Below are positions 55,928 through 63,716 of a DNA stretch of 64,000 nt, one piece after another. The number at the start of each line of letters is the position of its first letter. Position 1 is the stretch's first letter. The DNA comes from Acidobacteriota bacterium (GTDB lineage: Bacteria; Acidobacteriota; UBA6911). The notes beneath the pieces are model-generated. The model was given only the letters and a program-made list of their open reading frames with translations, was not told the DNA's origin and searched no databases. The position numbers were made by a program, and so were the translations under genes. The DNA lies in the NCBI GenBank assembly GCA_012729555.1, contig JAAYCX010000015.1:41139-105138 (forward strand), written 5' to 3'.

Positions 55928-58896
55928 GATTCCCCCTTCCCGGCAGGGTTGCTCAAATCCGCCAGGTAGGTCACCTTGGGCCCGATCCCCAGGTCCTCGA
56001 GCAGCCGGTAGCCGCGCCCGGACGCCGCGAGGCGCGAGACCCCGCTTCCGGGGTCGTTGAGGTCGCCGAACACGATGGCGGAGGCGGGGCAGGCGGCGGC
56101 GCAGGCGGGACGGATATCGCCGTCGGCCAGGGGGCGCCCCTCCCCCTTCGCCCGCTGCTTCGCCTCCTGGATCCGCTGCACGCAGAAGGTGCATTTTTCC
56201 ATCACCCCCCGCGGACGGACCGTGACCTCCGGGTTGTGCACCAGGGTTTCCGGCTCCCTCTTCATCGAGGTGTAGTCGAAGAAATTGAAGCGCCGGACCT
56301 TGAAGGGGCAGTTGTTGGAGCAGTAGCGCGTGCCCACGCACCGGTTGTACGCCATCTGGTTCAGCCCGTCGGGACTGTGGGTCGTCGCGTTGACGGGGCA
56401 GACGATCTCGCAGGGGGCGTTTTCGCACTGCTGGCACAACATCGGCTGGTGGAGCACCCGGGGGGTTTTCGGGTCCCCCTGGTAGTAGCGGTCGATACGG
56501 AGCCACTGCATGTCCCGGCCGAGCGCCACCTGCTCCGGGCCGACCACCGGCACGTTGTTTTCGCTCTGGCAGGCGACGACGCAGGCGCTGCAGCCGACGC
56601 AGGCGGAGAGATCGATGGCCATGCCCCACTTCCGCCCCGGGTAGTCGCGCTTCGGGATCAGCGACGCCGTGGCGTGGGCCTCACCGTGGTGTCCCGCCCG
56701 GCCCGCCCCGGCGGCGAATTCGGCCAGGGTCCAGGACCGCACGGGGCTCCTCGGCTCCATGCGCGGGTGCGTCTGCCGGCGGATGACGGCGCCCCTTTTC
56801 CGCTTCCCCGCCGGGAGGATGCGGATCGCGGGGACCAGGCAGGGAGCCCCGGACCGGGAATCGGTCAGGCGGAACGCGTTGACCCCGATCCCGGCGGCCA
56901 CGCTCCCCGTGCGCCGGCCGTAGCCCAAAGCGATGGAAGCGACCCCCGGGGCCTGCCCCGGCTGGACGATGACCGGGGCCTCGAGCGCGGCGCCGCCCGA
57001 GGAGAGCTCCACGAGCGCCCCCTCCTTGAGCCGAAGCCGGTCCGCATCCTCGGCGGAAAGGAGGACCGGGTTTCCCCAGGTCACCTTGGTGACCGGGTCG
57101 GGCAGTTCCTGCAGCCAGCCGTTGTTGCCGTAGCGGCCGTCATACACCCCCGTCCCCGGGGAGAGGACCAGTTCCATTTCCTCCCCGCCGTCCGGAAGGG
57201 ACCGTTCCGCCGCGGCCGCCGCCCTCCGGATCTCCGCCGCGTCCGCCGCGGGCGGATCGAAGGGTTCCGGCTTCCTCCCGACGCCCCCTTCGCCGAGCGC
57301 CGCATTCCAGAACGATTCGAAGGACGCCGGGCTTCCCAGGGGGAACTGCTCGAGGAGCCAGCGCGATTTCAGCCGCTCCTGCCAGCTCTCCGCAACCGGC
57401 AGCTTCATCCGGCGCATGCCCTCCATGAGGATCTCCTCCCCCTGAAGCGTGCCGTAGAGCGGGGAGACCACGGGCTGCCGCAGGCCGACGAACCCGGGGA
57501 CGGGATCGAAATCGCCCCACGACTCCAGCCAGTGGCTCTCCGGGAGGCGCCAGGTGCAGTCCAGCGCGGTTTCGTCCTCGTACAGGCCGATCCGGAAGGT
57601 GGCCGGAACGCGGGCGACCGCCCGCTTCCAGAGCTCGGTGTCGGGGAAGGCGTAGGCGGGGTTGGCGCCCCAGAAAACGGCCGCCGCGAACTTCCCCGCC
57701 GCCGCCTCCTCGAGCAGTTCCCGGAGCTGCCCGAGCCCGATCAGCCCCCCGGGGGCGGGACGGAGCTCCACCGTGCGCCCCGCCCCCCCCAGCATGAGGT
57801 TCAGGAGATGACAGGCCACGTGCGCCTCCCGGGGGAGGGCGGGGCCCGCAATCGCCAGCGACGACGCCCCGGACCGGGCCAGGTCCGCGGCCAGGCGCCC
57901 GAGGTCCGGCGCCGCCAGGCCGAGGCGCGGGGGGGCCGTCTCCGGGCCGAAGGGTTCGAGGTCTCCCGGCTCGAGCCCCCCGGGGAGCGGGAACGCGTGC
58001 GCCTCGTGGAGCAGGCGGATGAGGGTGAAGACCAGGCGCGCCATCCGGGTCGGCCGCATCCGCCGGCGCTCGTCGGCATTGGCCCCCGTCAGCGTCATCG
58101 CCCCCTCCAGGGCCCAGAGGCGGTTCATCCCCTCCCCGTGCGGGGCGGGGGCGCGGCGCCGGGCGAAGGCTCGGACATGCTCGGCGGAGCCGGGGTCCGC
58201 CCCCAGGAAATCGGCCTCGAGCGCCAGGATGACGTCGGCACGCTCCACGCGGATGCGGGGGGCCAGGGGCCTGCCGTAGAGGGCCCCGAAGGCGCCCGCC
58301 TCCGCCCCTGCCCGGCACGGTTCCCACGCCGCGTGCCGGAGGCCGGGGAGGGCGAAGCCGAGATCGTCGAGGAGTCCCCTCAGGGTGGGGGAGATGACGG
58401 CCCCGGTCAGCAGGAGGACCGGCCTGTCGTGAAGGCGCGCGTCCTCGAAGGCGGACCCGAGCGCCCCGAGCGCCTCTTCCCGGGTTGCCGGAATTCCCAG
58501 GCGGGAGGGGGCCCGCAGCCGGTCGGGGTCGTAGAGCCCCAGCAGGTCCCCCATCGCCCGCAATCCCGCCTGCCACCCGGGCGCGGGGGAAAGGGGGTTC
58601 GGCTCGAGATGGATGGGCCTCCCTTCCCGGGTGCGGATGGTGAGCGCCTGCGCCGTGGTCCCTTCCTGGAAGGTGCTCGAATAGAAGACGGGAACCCCCG
58701 GGACGATCTCCCCCGGGGTCCGGGTATACGGAACGACGCTCCCCCGGTCGGCCCTCGAACAGGAAACGCCCGGCAGGAGGGCGGCCGAGGCGGCCAGGAG
58801 CGCCAGGAAACGCCGGCGCGAAATGGCGTCGAGCCCCTCCAGCGGGTCCCAGGCTTCCGGCGCCGGTGTCCGGTCGTGCGTGTATGCCTCTTTCAC
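55924..58896 (-). CDS. actB: Alternative complex III subunit ActB (molybdopterin-like domain plus iron-sulfur domain)
   Basis: This 990-residue protein joins a molybdopterin-oxidoreductase-like domain (about 50-720), which in ActB holds no molybdenum cofactor, to an iron-sulfur domain (about 760-985). The N-terminus has a twin-arginine signal, SRRRFLALLAASAALLPG, ending in a cysteine that could be lipidated. The cluster motifs are CVGCSACVVACQSENN, CQQCENAPCEIVCPVNA, CVGTRYCSNNCPF and CTFCVQRI with CAAACPASAIVFGD, enough for three or four clusters. It starts with GTG, 31 bases after actA. It relays electrons from the quinol site toward the cytochromes. Confidence 0.92.
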   Translation of the reverse strand: MKEAYTHDRTPAPEAWDPLEGLDAISRRRFLALLAASAALLPGVSCSRADRGSVVPYTRTPGEIVPGVPVFYSSTFQEGTTAQALTIRTREGRPIHLEPNPLSPAPGWQAGLRAMGDLLGLYDPDRLRAPSRLGIPATREEALGALGSAFEDARLHDRPVLLLTGAVISPTLRGLLDDLGFALPGLRHAAWEPCRAGAEAGAFGALYGRPLAPRIRVERADVILALEADFLGADPGSAEHVRAFARRRAPAPHGEGMNRLWALEGAMTLTGANADERRRMRPTRMARLVFTLIRLLHEAHAFPLPGGLEPGDLEPFGPETAPPRLGLAAPDLGRLAADLARSGASSLAIAGPALPREAHVACHLLNLMLGGAGRTVELRPAPGGLIGLGQLRELLEEAAAGKFAAAVFWGANPAYAFPDTELWKRAVARVPATFRIGLYEDETALDCTWRLPESHWLESWGDFDPVPGFVGLRQPVVSPLYGTLQGEEILMEGMRRMKLPVAESWQERLKSRWLLEQFPLGSPASFESFWNAALGEGGVGRKPEPFDPPAADAAEIRRAAAAAERSLPDGGEEMELVLSPGTGVYDGRYGNNGWLQELPDPVTKVTWGNPVLLSAEDADRLRLKEGALVELSSGGAALEAPVIVQPGQAPGVASIALGYGRRTGSVAAGIGVNAFRLTDSRSGAPCLVPAIRILPAGKRKRGAVIRRQTHPRMEPRSPVRSWTLAEFAAGAGRAGHHGEAHATASLIPKRDYPGRKWGMAIDLSACVGCSACVVACQSENNVPVVGPEQVALGRDMQWLRIDRYYQGDPKTPRVLHQPMLCQQCENAPCEIVCPVNATTHSPDGLNQMAYNRCVGTRYCSNNCPFKVRRFNFFDYTSMKREPETLVHNPEVTVRPRGVMEKCTFCVQRIQEAKQRAKGEGRPLADGDIRPACAAACPASAIVFGDLNDPGSGVSRLAASGRGYRLLEDLGIGPKVTYLADLSNPAGKGES

Positions 58897-58927
58897 CCCA
58901 CCCCCCGATGAAACCCCGACGCCCGCG

Positions 58928-59530
58928 CTAGCGGTGGCAGGCGGCGCAGTGCTCCGGACCTTGTGCGAAACCGCTCTCGGCGACGATCGCCTCCCGCGGA
59001 TCCCGCGCCCCCTCCGGGTCGCGATGGCACGCCAGGCAGTTCGACATCCGCATCGACATGACCTGCCGCACGAGCTGCATCGACTCCACCTCCCCGTGGC
59101 ACGTCTGGCACGCGACCCCTCCGTTCACGTGCGGCCGGTGGTCGAAAAAGACATGATCGGGGAGCGCGTGGACCCGCGCCCAGTGGAGGGGCTCCCCTCT
59201 ATCGTAGACGGTGTGGATCCTGCGGATGTCGGGCGCTTCGGTGCGCGTCACCCGGTGGCAGTTCAGGCACTTCTCGACCGGCGGGATCCCGGCCACCCTC
59301 GATTTGGCCGCCCCCGTGTGGCAGTACCGGCAGGGGATCCTGAGACTCCCGGCATGCAGCAGGTGGGAATAGGCCACGGGCTGCTCCGGCTGATACCCCC
59401 GCGCGAGCCGGTCCGGCTGCGTGACCCAGCCGACCCCCAGGGAGACCCCGAGCACCGACACGAGCCCCACGGGCAGAACGAATCTGGATAGGTTGAAAAT
59501 CTCCTTGCCCGATCCGCGCAGGAAGTTCAT
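58928..59530 (-). CDS. actA: Alternative complex III pentaheme cytochrome ActA
   Basis: This 200-residue protein has one N-terminal membrane helix (about 17-36) and five heme c motifs: CRYCH, CLNCH, CQTCH, CLACH and CAACH. Five hemes match the ActA subunit of ACIII. It is the first gene of the respiratory operon, which runs without obvious internal promoters through actB, actC, actDE, actF, cytochrome c, sco and the caa3 oxidase. Confidence 0.93.
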   Translation of the reverse strand: MNFLRGSGKEIFNLSRFVLPVGLVSVLGVSLGVGWVTQPDRLARGYQPEQPVAYSHLLHAGSLRIPCRYCHTGAAKSRVAGIPPVEKCLNCHRVTRTEAPDIRRIHTVYDRGEPLHWARVHALPDHVFFDHRPHVNGGVACQTCHGEVESMQLVRQVMSMRMSNCLACHRDPEGARDPREAIVAESGFAQGPEHCAACHR

Positions 59531-59601
59531 CCGGTGAATTTTCCAGGTTCAAGACAGAACACAAACGATGCCGGGATCCGCATTCCCGGCGCTGCAGTCC
59601 C

Positions 59602-59631
59602 ATTGTTCCATCGGGCGTCACGCCCTGTCAA
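59602..59631 (-). promoter_or_regulatory. Promoter of the ACIII-caa3 operon with a palindrome in its spacer
   Basis: On the minus strand a perfect TTGACA (59631-59626), 18 bases, AACAAT (59607-59602) preceded by TGG. The spacer carries GGGCGTGACGCCC (59625-59613), an inverted repeat with one central unpaired base that abuts the -35. The -35 also covers the stop codon of the upstream DUF4416 gene. The leader contains a 7-bp hairpin GCCGGGA/TCCCGGC at 59570-59590. Confidence 0.65.
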
Positions 59632-60179
59632 GGCGGAGATGGGCGCAGGCGCCGCACCGCCGCCAGCTGCCGGCGGTAGAGGGCGCGGATCTCCGCGAGG
59701 TCCCCGTCGTAGCGCCCGTCGCTGAAATCTGGGAAGGTCCATTCGAAGGGGTGGTAGCGGCCGGCGCGGTAGCGGGCGGTCAGGTCGGCCCAGACGCCGT
59801 CGCCGAGGTAGATCTTCTGCCCCGCCCCCTTGAAGCTGGCCAGGACGATCTTGTGGTGATCGAGGTAGCCCGCGTCCAGGTTCACCCGCCGCCCCTTCCC
59901 CGCGGCCAGTTCCTCCTCGACGGCGCTGGACTCGTGCTTGGCCCGGACCAGCCGGCCGGGGGGAACCAGCGGTTCGAACGACACCAGGCGGCGCTTGAGG
60001 CCCGGCCCCATCTCCGGTTCGTAGTAGTCGGTCAGATCGAAAGGCCGGTCCGCCCCGATGAAGTCGGTACCCCCCCACAGGGCGCGCAAACGCTCGAGCG
60101 CCGCGCCGAGCGCCTCCTCGCCCGCCCATAGGACGGCGACGAAAAGCTTGACCGGGTCAACGTCGCGCGGCCGTGCCAT
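59628..60179 (-). CDS. DUF4416 family protein
   Basis: This 183-residue protein matches the uncharacterised DUF4416 family: VDPVKLFVAVLWAGEE at the start, then DLTDYYEPEMG, RRVNLDAGYLDHHKIVLAS, KIYLGDGVWADLTARY and FEWTFPDFSD. No catalytic residue set or function is established to my knowledge. The ATG at 60179 lies inside the end of the upstream NAT-like gene, a 23-base overlap in another frame. Confidence 0.85.
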   Translation of the reverse strand: MARPRDVDPVKLFVAVLWAGEEALGAALERLRALWGGTDFIGADRPFDLTDYYEPEMGPGLKRRLVSFEPLVPPGRLVRAKHESSAVEEELAAGKGRRVNLDAGYLDHHKIVLASFKGAGQKIYLGDGVWADLTARYRAGRYHPFEWTFPDFSDGRYDGDLAEIRALYRRQLAAVRRLRPSPP

Positions 60180-60969
60180 CGGCTCCCCCCCGTTCCCCGA
60201 GAATGGAAAGCGCGCGGGCAAGCAGCGCCGGCGCCATCCGGAACTCCGCGGCGACGCGGGCGGCCCACTCCCCCTCCGGCACGCGGCTGCGCTCGGTCGC
60301 TTCGCCGCGGGTGACCTGCAGCATCGACCCGCGCACGTAGACATGCCCGGACTCCGTCGCGCGAACGAGCAGGGGGTAGCGCATCATCTCCCATCCGAAG
60401 GAGGCGTCCCAGGCCCGGTGAAACCGCGCGCGGTCCACGGGCACGCGCTTGTACGTCAGCCGATGGGTCCGCGTGCCGCCCCGGATCGTGCCGAGTCCGA
60501 TCCGCTCCCCCGCGGGGTCGGGCGAGAGGACCAGGCGCCCCCTCCCCGTCGTGAAAGCGCGGTCCCCGCCCGGCTCGAGCGGGAGGGGATCGACGATCAG
60601 GTACCCCGGGTCGAGCAGGTGCGGCACGCCTTCGATCCATACGACGAGGGCGCAGTGGGTGTCGGGTCCGTAGGGACGGTCGGCCAGGATCGCCTCCGCC
60701 CGCCAGCCGAGGGCGCGCACCAGGCGGAGAAGGGTCGACGTCAGCGCGAAGCAGGTGCCGCCGGCCCCCCAGGCCCGGTGGTCGGCCAGCACCTCCGCAG
60801 GCGAGCGCCGCGCCTCTTCAGGAGTCCCGCATGCGGCGTGCTTGAGGATCTTGGTGATGTTTTCATAGGGGAGCCGGGCAAAGGCGGCGGTCGTCTCCCC
60901 CAGGACCCGCCGCGGCCGCCCGTCCCCCGCTATGCCGAAATGCCGCAGAAACTCCTTCAGAACATCCAT
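60157..60969 (-). CDS. Arylamine N-acetyltransferase-like protein
   Basis: This 270-residue protein has the thiol-protease-like fold and catalytic triad of arylamine N-acetyltransferases: Cys in GAGGTCFALT near 73, His in GPDTHCALVVW near 108, and Asp in HLLDPGYLIVD near 122. The N-terminal PYENITKI fits the family. The usual RGGxCxE is here GAGGTCFA, so substrate use may differ; NAT enzymes transfer acetyl or other acyl groups from CoA to amines. No Shine-Dalgarno sequence precedes the ATG, and a -10 lies six bases upstream, so the mRNA is probably leaderless. Confidence 0.82.
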   Translation of the reverse strand: MDVLKEFLRHFGIAGDGRPRRVLGETTAAFARLPYENITKILKHAACGTPEEARRSPAEVLADHRAWGAGGTCFALTSTLLRLVRALGWRAEAILADRPYGPDTHCALVVWIEGVPHLLDPGYLIVDPLPLEPGGDRAFTTGRGRLVLSPDPAGERIGLGTIRGGTRTHRLTYKRVPVDRARFHRAWDASFGWEMMRYPLLVRATESGHVYVRGSMLQVTRGEATERSRVPEGEWAARVAAEFRMAPALLARALSILGERGGADGTAARR

Positions 60970-60975
60970 ACCGCT

Positions 60976-60984
60976 ATTGTATCA
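60976..60984 (-). promoter_or_regulatory. Extended -10 promoter giving a leaderless NAT-like mRNA
   Basis: TGA-TACAAT on the minus strand ends six bases before the ATG at 60969. The usual start distance places the first transcribed base at or next to the A of the ATG. Confidence 0.5.
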
Positions 60985-61033
60985 GCCCGAATGCCGGCCG
61001 CCACGGAAATGCCTGAAGGTTTCATTCCCGGAG

Positions 61034-61062
61034 TTTACGCGTTTCCCCGCCGGTGGTATTAT
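61034..61062 (+). promoter_or_regulatory. Promoter of the FAD oxidoreductase gene
   Basis: TTTACG at 61034-61039, 17 bases, TATTAT at 61057-61062. The start point near 61069 gives a leader of about 58 bases before the ATG at 61127. Confidence 0.55.
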
Positions 61063-61126
61063 GCCCGATTCCGGGATAGGCGGCGCCGGTCGCGCCGGAC
61101 GGGAAAACTGACAGTGGGAGTCCCTG

Positions 61127-62236
61127 ATGAGCAATGACCGCATTGTGATTATCGGAGCCGGCATGGCGGGTGCCGCGACCGCCTACTTCCTGGCCCGGAG
61201 GGGCCGGCGCCACATCCGCCTGCTCGAGAAGGAGAAGATCGCCGGGACCCAGTCGACCGGCCGCAACGCCGCCATCCTGCGCACGATGATCCCCGCACCG
61301 CTGCTGAACCGGATCGCCTGCACCTCCGCTCGGTTTTACCTCGACCCGCCTGCGGGCTTTTCTACCGAACCGCTGGTCGAAAAGGTGGGGGTCTACCTGG
61401 CCGCCGGCCCGAACCACGCGGCGACGCTCCGGTCGTGGTGCGAAGCGAATCCCGAAAACGGGCAGGCGCCGGTCGACCCCTCCGTGATGTACGGCCGGAT
61501 CCCCATCCTGGCACCGGGGCTCACGCACGTGACCCACAAGGCCGACGACGGGGTGCTCGACGTGCACGCCATCCTGCAGGGCTTCCTCCGCGGCGCCTCC
61601 CGCAACGGGGCCGAACTCCTCCTGGGGCGTGAATTCCTGGGCCTGCGGGTGGCGGACGGCCGGCTCGCGGGAGTGGAAACCAGCGAGGGATTCCTCGAGG
61701 CGGACAAGGTCGTGGTCGCCAACGGCGGGTGGGCGGCGGCCGCGGACACCTTCGGCCCCTATGCGCTTCCGTTCGCCCCCTACCGCCGGCACCTGATGGT
61801 GACCTCGCCCCTCCCGGAGGTCGATCCCCACTGGCCCGTCGTCTGGATCGTGGGGGAGGAGTTCTATTTCCGGCCGGAAAGCGGCGGGCTCCTTCTGTGC
61901 GGGTGCGACGCGGTGAAGGTGGCGCCCGAACAGGGGGAGGTCAGCGATCCCGCCGAACTGGAAAAGACCGCGGTCAAGGCCGCCCGCTGGCTCCCGGGGC
62001 TGGCGGACGCCCGGATCGCCCGCTCCTGGGCGGGAATGCGTACCTTCGTGCCTGACGACCTCTTCGTCATCGGCGCCGATCCGCGCCTCGAGGGGCTCTT
62101 CTGGGTCGCCGGGCTCGGCGGGCACGGCATCACCTGCGCCCCCGTCATCGGCCGCCTGGCGGCGGAATGGATCGCCGAGGGGGGGAGCGCCCACCCGGCC
62201 GCGCCGGCGCTGGCTCCCGCGAGGCTGCTCGGCTGA
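61127..62236 (+). CDS. FAD-dependent amine/amino acid oxidoreductase (DAO family)
   Basis: This 369-residue flavoprotein has the dinucleotide-binding N-terminus IVIIGAGMAGAATAYFLARRG and follows the D-amino acid oxidase/glycine oxidase fold. STGRNAAILRTM is the usual segment after the first helix, DGVLDVHAILQGFLRG lies mid-protein, and GLFWVAGLGGHGITCAPVIGRLAAE is the C-terminal FAD-binding stretch, read here as GLGGHGITCAPVIG. Substrate could be an amino acid, sarcosine-like amine or hydroxyacid. GGGAG precedes the ATG by six bases. It stands alone before the degenerate regulator. Confidence 0.85.
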   Translation: MSNDRIVIIGAGMAGAATAYFLARRGRRHIRLLEKEKIAGTQSTGRNAAILRTMIPAPLLNRIACTSARFYLDPPAGFSTEPLVEKVGVYLAAGPNHAATLRSWCEANPENGQAPVDPSVMYGRIPILAPGLTHVTHKADDGVLDVHAILQGFLRGASRNGAELLLGREFLGLRVADGRLAGVETSEGFLEADKVVVANGGWAAAADTFGPYALPFAPYRRHLMVTSPLPEVDPHWPVVWIVGEEFYFRPESGGLLLCGCDAVKVAPEQGEVSDPAELEKTAVKAARWLPGLADARIARSWAGMRTFVPDDLFVIGADPRLEGLFWVAGLGGHGITCAPVIGRLAAEWIAEGGSAHPAAPALAPARLLG

Positions 62237-62246
62237 CGATTTGCGA

Positions 62247-62274
62247 TTGACGAATGCGCCGGACGGGTTAGGAT
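62247..62274 (+). promoter_or_regulatory. Promoter of the degenerate NtrC-type gene
   Basis: TTGACG at 62247-62252, 16 bases, TAGGAT at 62269-62274. The hexamers are identical to those of the NifA-like gene at 16.0 kb. Confidence 0.5.
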
Positions 62275-62318
62275 AACGGAAAAAAGAGCACGGCGAAACG
62301 CCTCATCGCGGAGAGCGG

Positions 62319-63653
62319 ATGCCCGACATCAGCGGGAAGGTTCTCATCATCGGCGCCGCGGGCGCCGCCTCGACCCTCTGCCGCAGGGCGCTCGAGGCCG
62401 CCGGGTACCGGGCCGTGGCCGCCGAAGACCCGGCCCGCGCCCTGGACCGCCTGCGCCGGGAATCGTTCGACGCCGCCCTGCTCGGGCTGAGACTCCCGGG
62501 CCCCGCGGGGCTCGAAACGCTCGCGAACCTGCGCACGGAATCGCCCCGCCTCCCCGTCATCGTCCTCGCCGGGCAGCCGTCCTTCCCCGCGGCGGTCGCG
62601 GCCATCAAGGCGGGGGCCTTCGATTACCTTCCGGAACCCCTGGACCCCGAGACGGTGACGGCGGCGGTGGACCGGGCGGTCCGCTCCTCCCGCCGGGCCC
62701 TGGAAGACGCCTGCATCGGCCGGGAACTCGAGCGCGAACCGCCCCTGCCCGCCCTGATCGCGCGTTCCCCGGCCATGGCCCCCGTCATCCGCCTCATCCA
62801 GAAGGCGGCGGCGGGAGACGCCGCGGTGCTGATCACGGGGGAGCCGGGAGTCGGCAAGGAGGTGGTCGCCCGGACCATCCACCGCATGAGCCGCCGCTCC
62901 AGCCGCCGCTTCGTCAAGGTCGATTGCGCCGCACCCGCGGAAGGCGTCTTCGAAAGCGGAGTGTTCGGCGCCGGAACCCTTTCCACCGCGCGGGAACGCG
63001 GCCCGGGAAGGGTCGAGCTGGCCGAGGGGGGCACCCTTTTCCTGGGCGGCATCACCGGTCTCGGCCTGGCGCTGCAGCGGAACCTGCTGCGCTTCATCAT
63101 GGAAGGCGAACGCGCGGGCGCCGGGAGCGTCGGCCGGGCCGATGTGCGCCTCATCGCCTCCGCGCGGGGCGATCTCCAGCCGGCGGTAAGGAAAGGAACG
63201 TTCCTCGGAGAGCTCCACGAGAGGCTCCGGGGCGTCCATATCGCGGTGCCGCCGCTGCGCGACCGCCCGGCGGACATCCCCGCGCTGGCCGATTACGTCC
63301 TCCGCACCCGGTCCGGGGAAAAGGGGCGCGGACCGCGCGCGCTTTCGAGCGCCGCCCTGGATCTGCTCGCGCGGCGCGCCTGGCCGGGCAATGTGCGGGA
63401 ACTGATCCGCCTGCTCGAGCACGCGCTGGAGGCCTCTCCCGCCGCGACCCTGCAGCCGGCGGACATCCCCCCGGAAACCCCCGAACCGGGCGCCCCGGAG
63501 GGCCGCCTGGCACGGGTGGAGCGGGGCGAGATCCTCGCCGCCCTCGATCGCTTCGGGGGGAACCGCACCCGGGCGGCCGGGTACCTGGGGATCCACCGGA
63601 AGACCCTGCGCGAGAAGATGGGGAAGTACCGGATACCGTGCCCTGAAAAGTAG
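62319..63653 (+). CDS. Degenerate NtrC-family regulator (inactive receiver and ATPase, intact Fis domain)
   Basis: This 444-residue protein has the receiver-AAA+-Fis order of NtrC response regulators, but key residues are missing. Receiver: the acidic pair is GA in LIIGAAGAA, the phosphoacceptor Asp is Gly56 in LLGLRLPG, and the conserved Lys is Glu in DYLPEP. AAA+: Walker A GEPGVGKE is kept (Lys180), but the GAFTGA loop is replaced by a shorter AGTLSTA. Walker B DE is GG (residues 243-244, TLFLGGI), and the arginine-finger region FRxDLYYRL reads FLGELHERL. The C-terminal Fis helix-turn-helix (ALDRFGGNRTRAAGYLGIHRKTLREKM) is well preserved. It cannot act as a normal sigma54 activator; DNA binding without ATPase is likely. 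Confidence 0.88.
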   Translation: MPDISGKVLIIGAAGAASTLCRRALEAAGYRAVAAEDPARALDRLRRESFDAALLGLRLPGPAGLETLANLRTESPRLPVIVLAGQPSFPAAVAAIKAGAFDYLPEPLDPETVTAAVDRAVRSSRRALEDACIGRELEREPPLPALIARSPAMAPVIRLIQKAAAGDAAVLITGEPGVGKEVVARTIHRMSRRSSRRFVKVDCAAPAEGVFESGVFGAGTLSTARERGPGRVELAEGGTLFLGGITGLGLALQRNLLRFIMEGERAGAGSVGRADVRLIASARGDLQPAVRKGTFLGELHERLRGVHIAVPPLRDRPADIPALADYVLRTRSGEKGRGPRALSSAALDLLARRAWPGNVRELIRLLEHALEASPAATLQPADIPPETPEPGAPEGRLARVERGEILAALDRFGGNRTRAAGYLGIHRKTLREKMGKYRIPCPEK

Positions 63654-63655
63654 GA

Positions 63656-63687
63656 GGGGGGCTTCATGCGCCTGCATGAAGCCCCCC
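63656..63687. terminator. Bidirectional terminator hairpin
   Basis: A perfect 14-bp stem, GGGGGGCTTCATGC/GCATGAAGCCCCCC, with loop GCCT, between the convergent regulator and TonB receptor genes. On the minus strand it is followed by CTCCTACTTTTC, a short T-run. Confidence 0.75.
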
Positions 63688-63716
63688 TGGTTTACACTTT
63701 CAGTTCAGCCCGAAAG

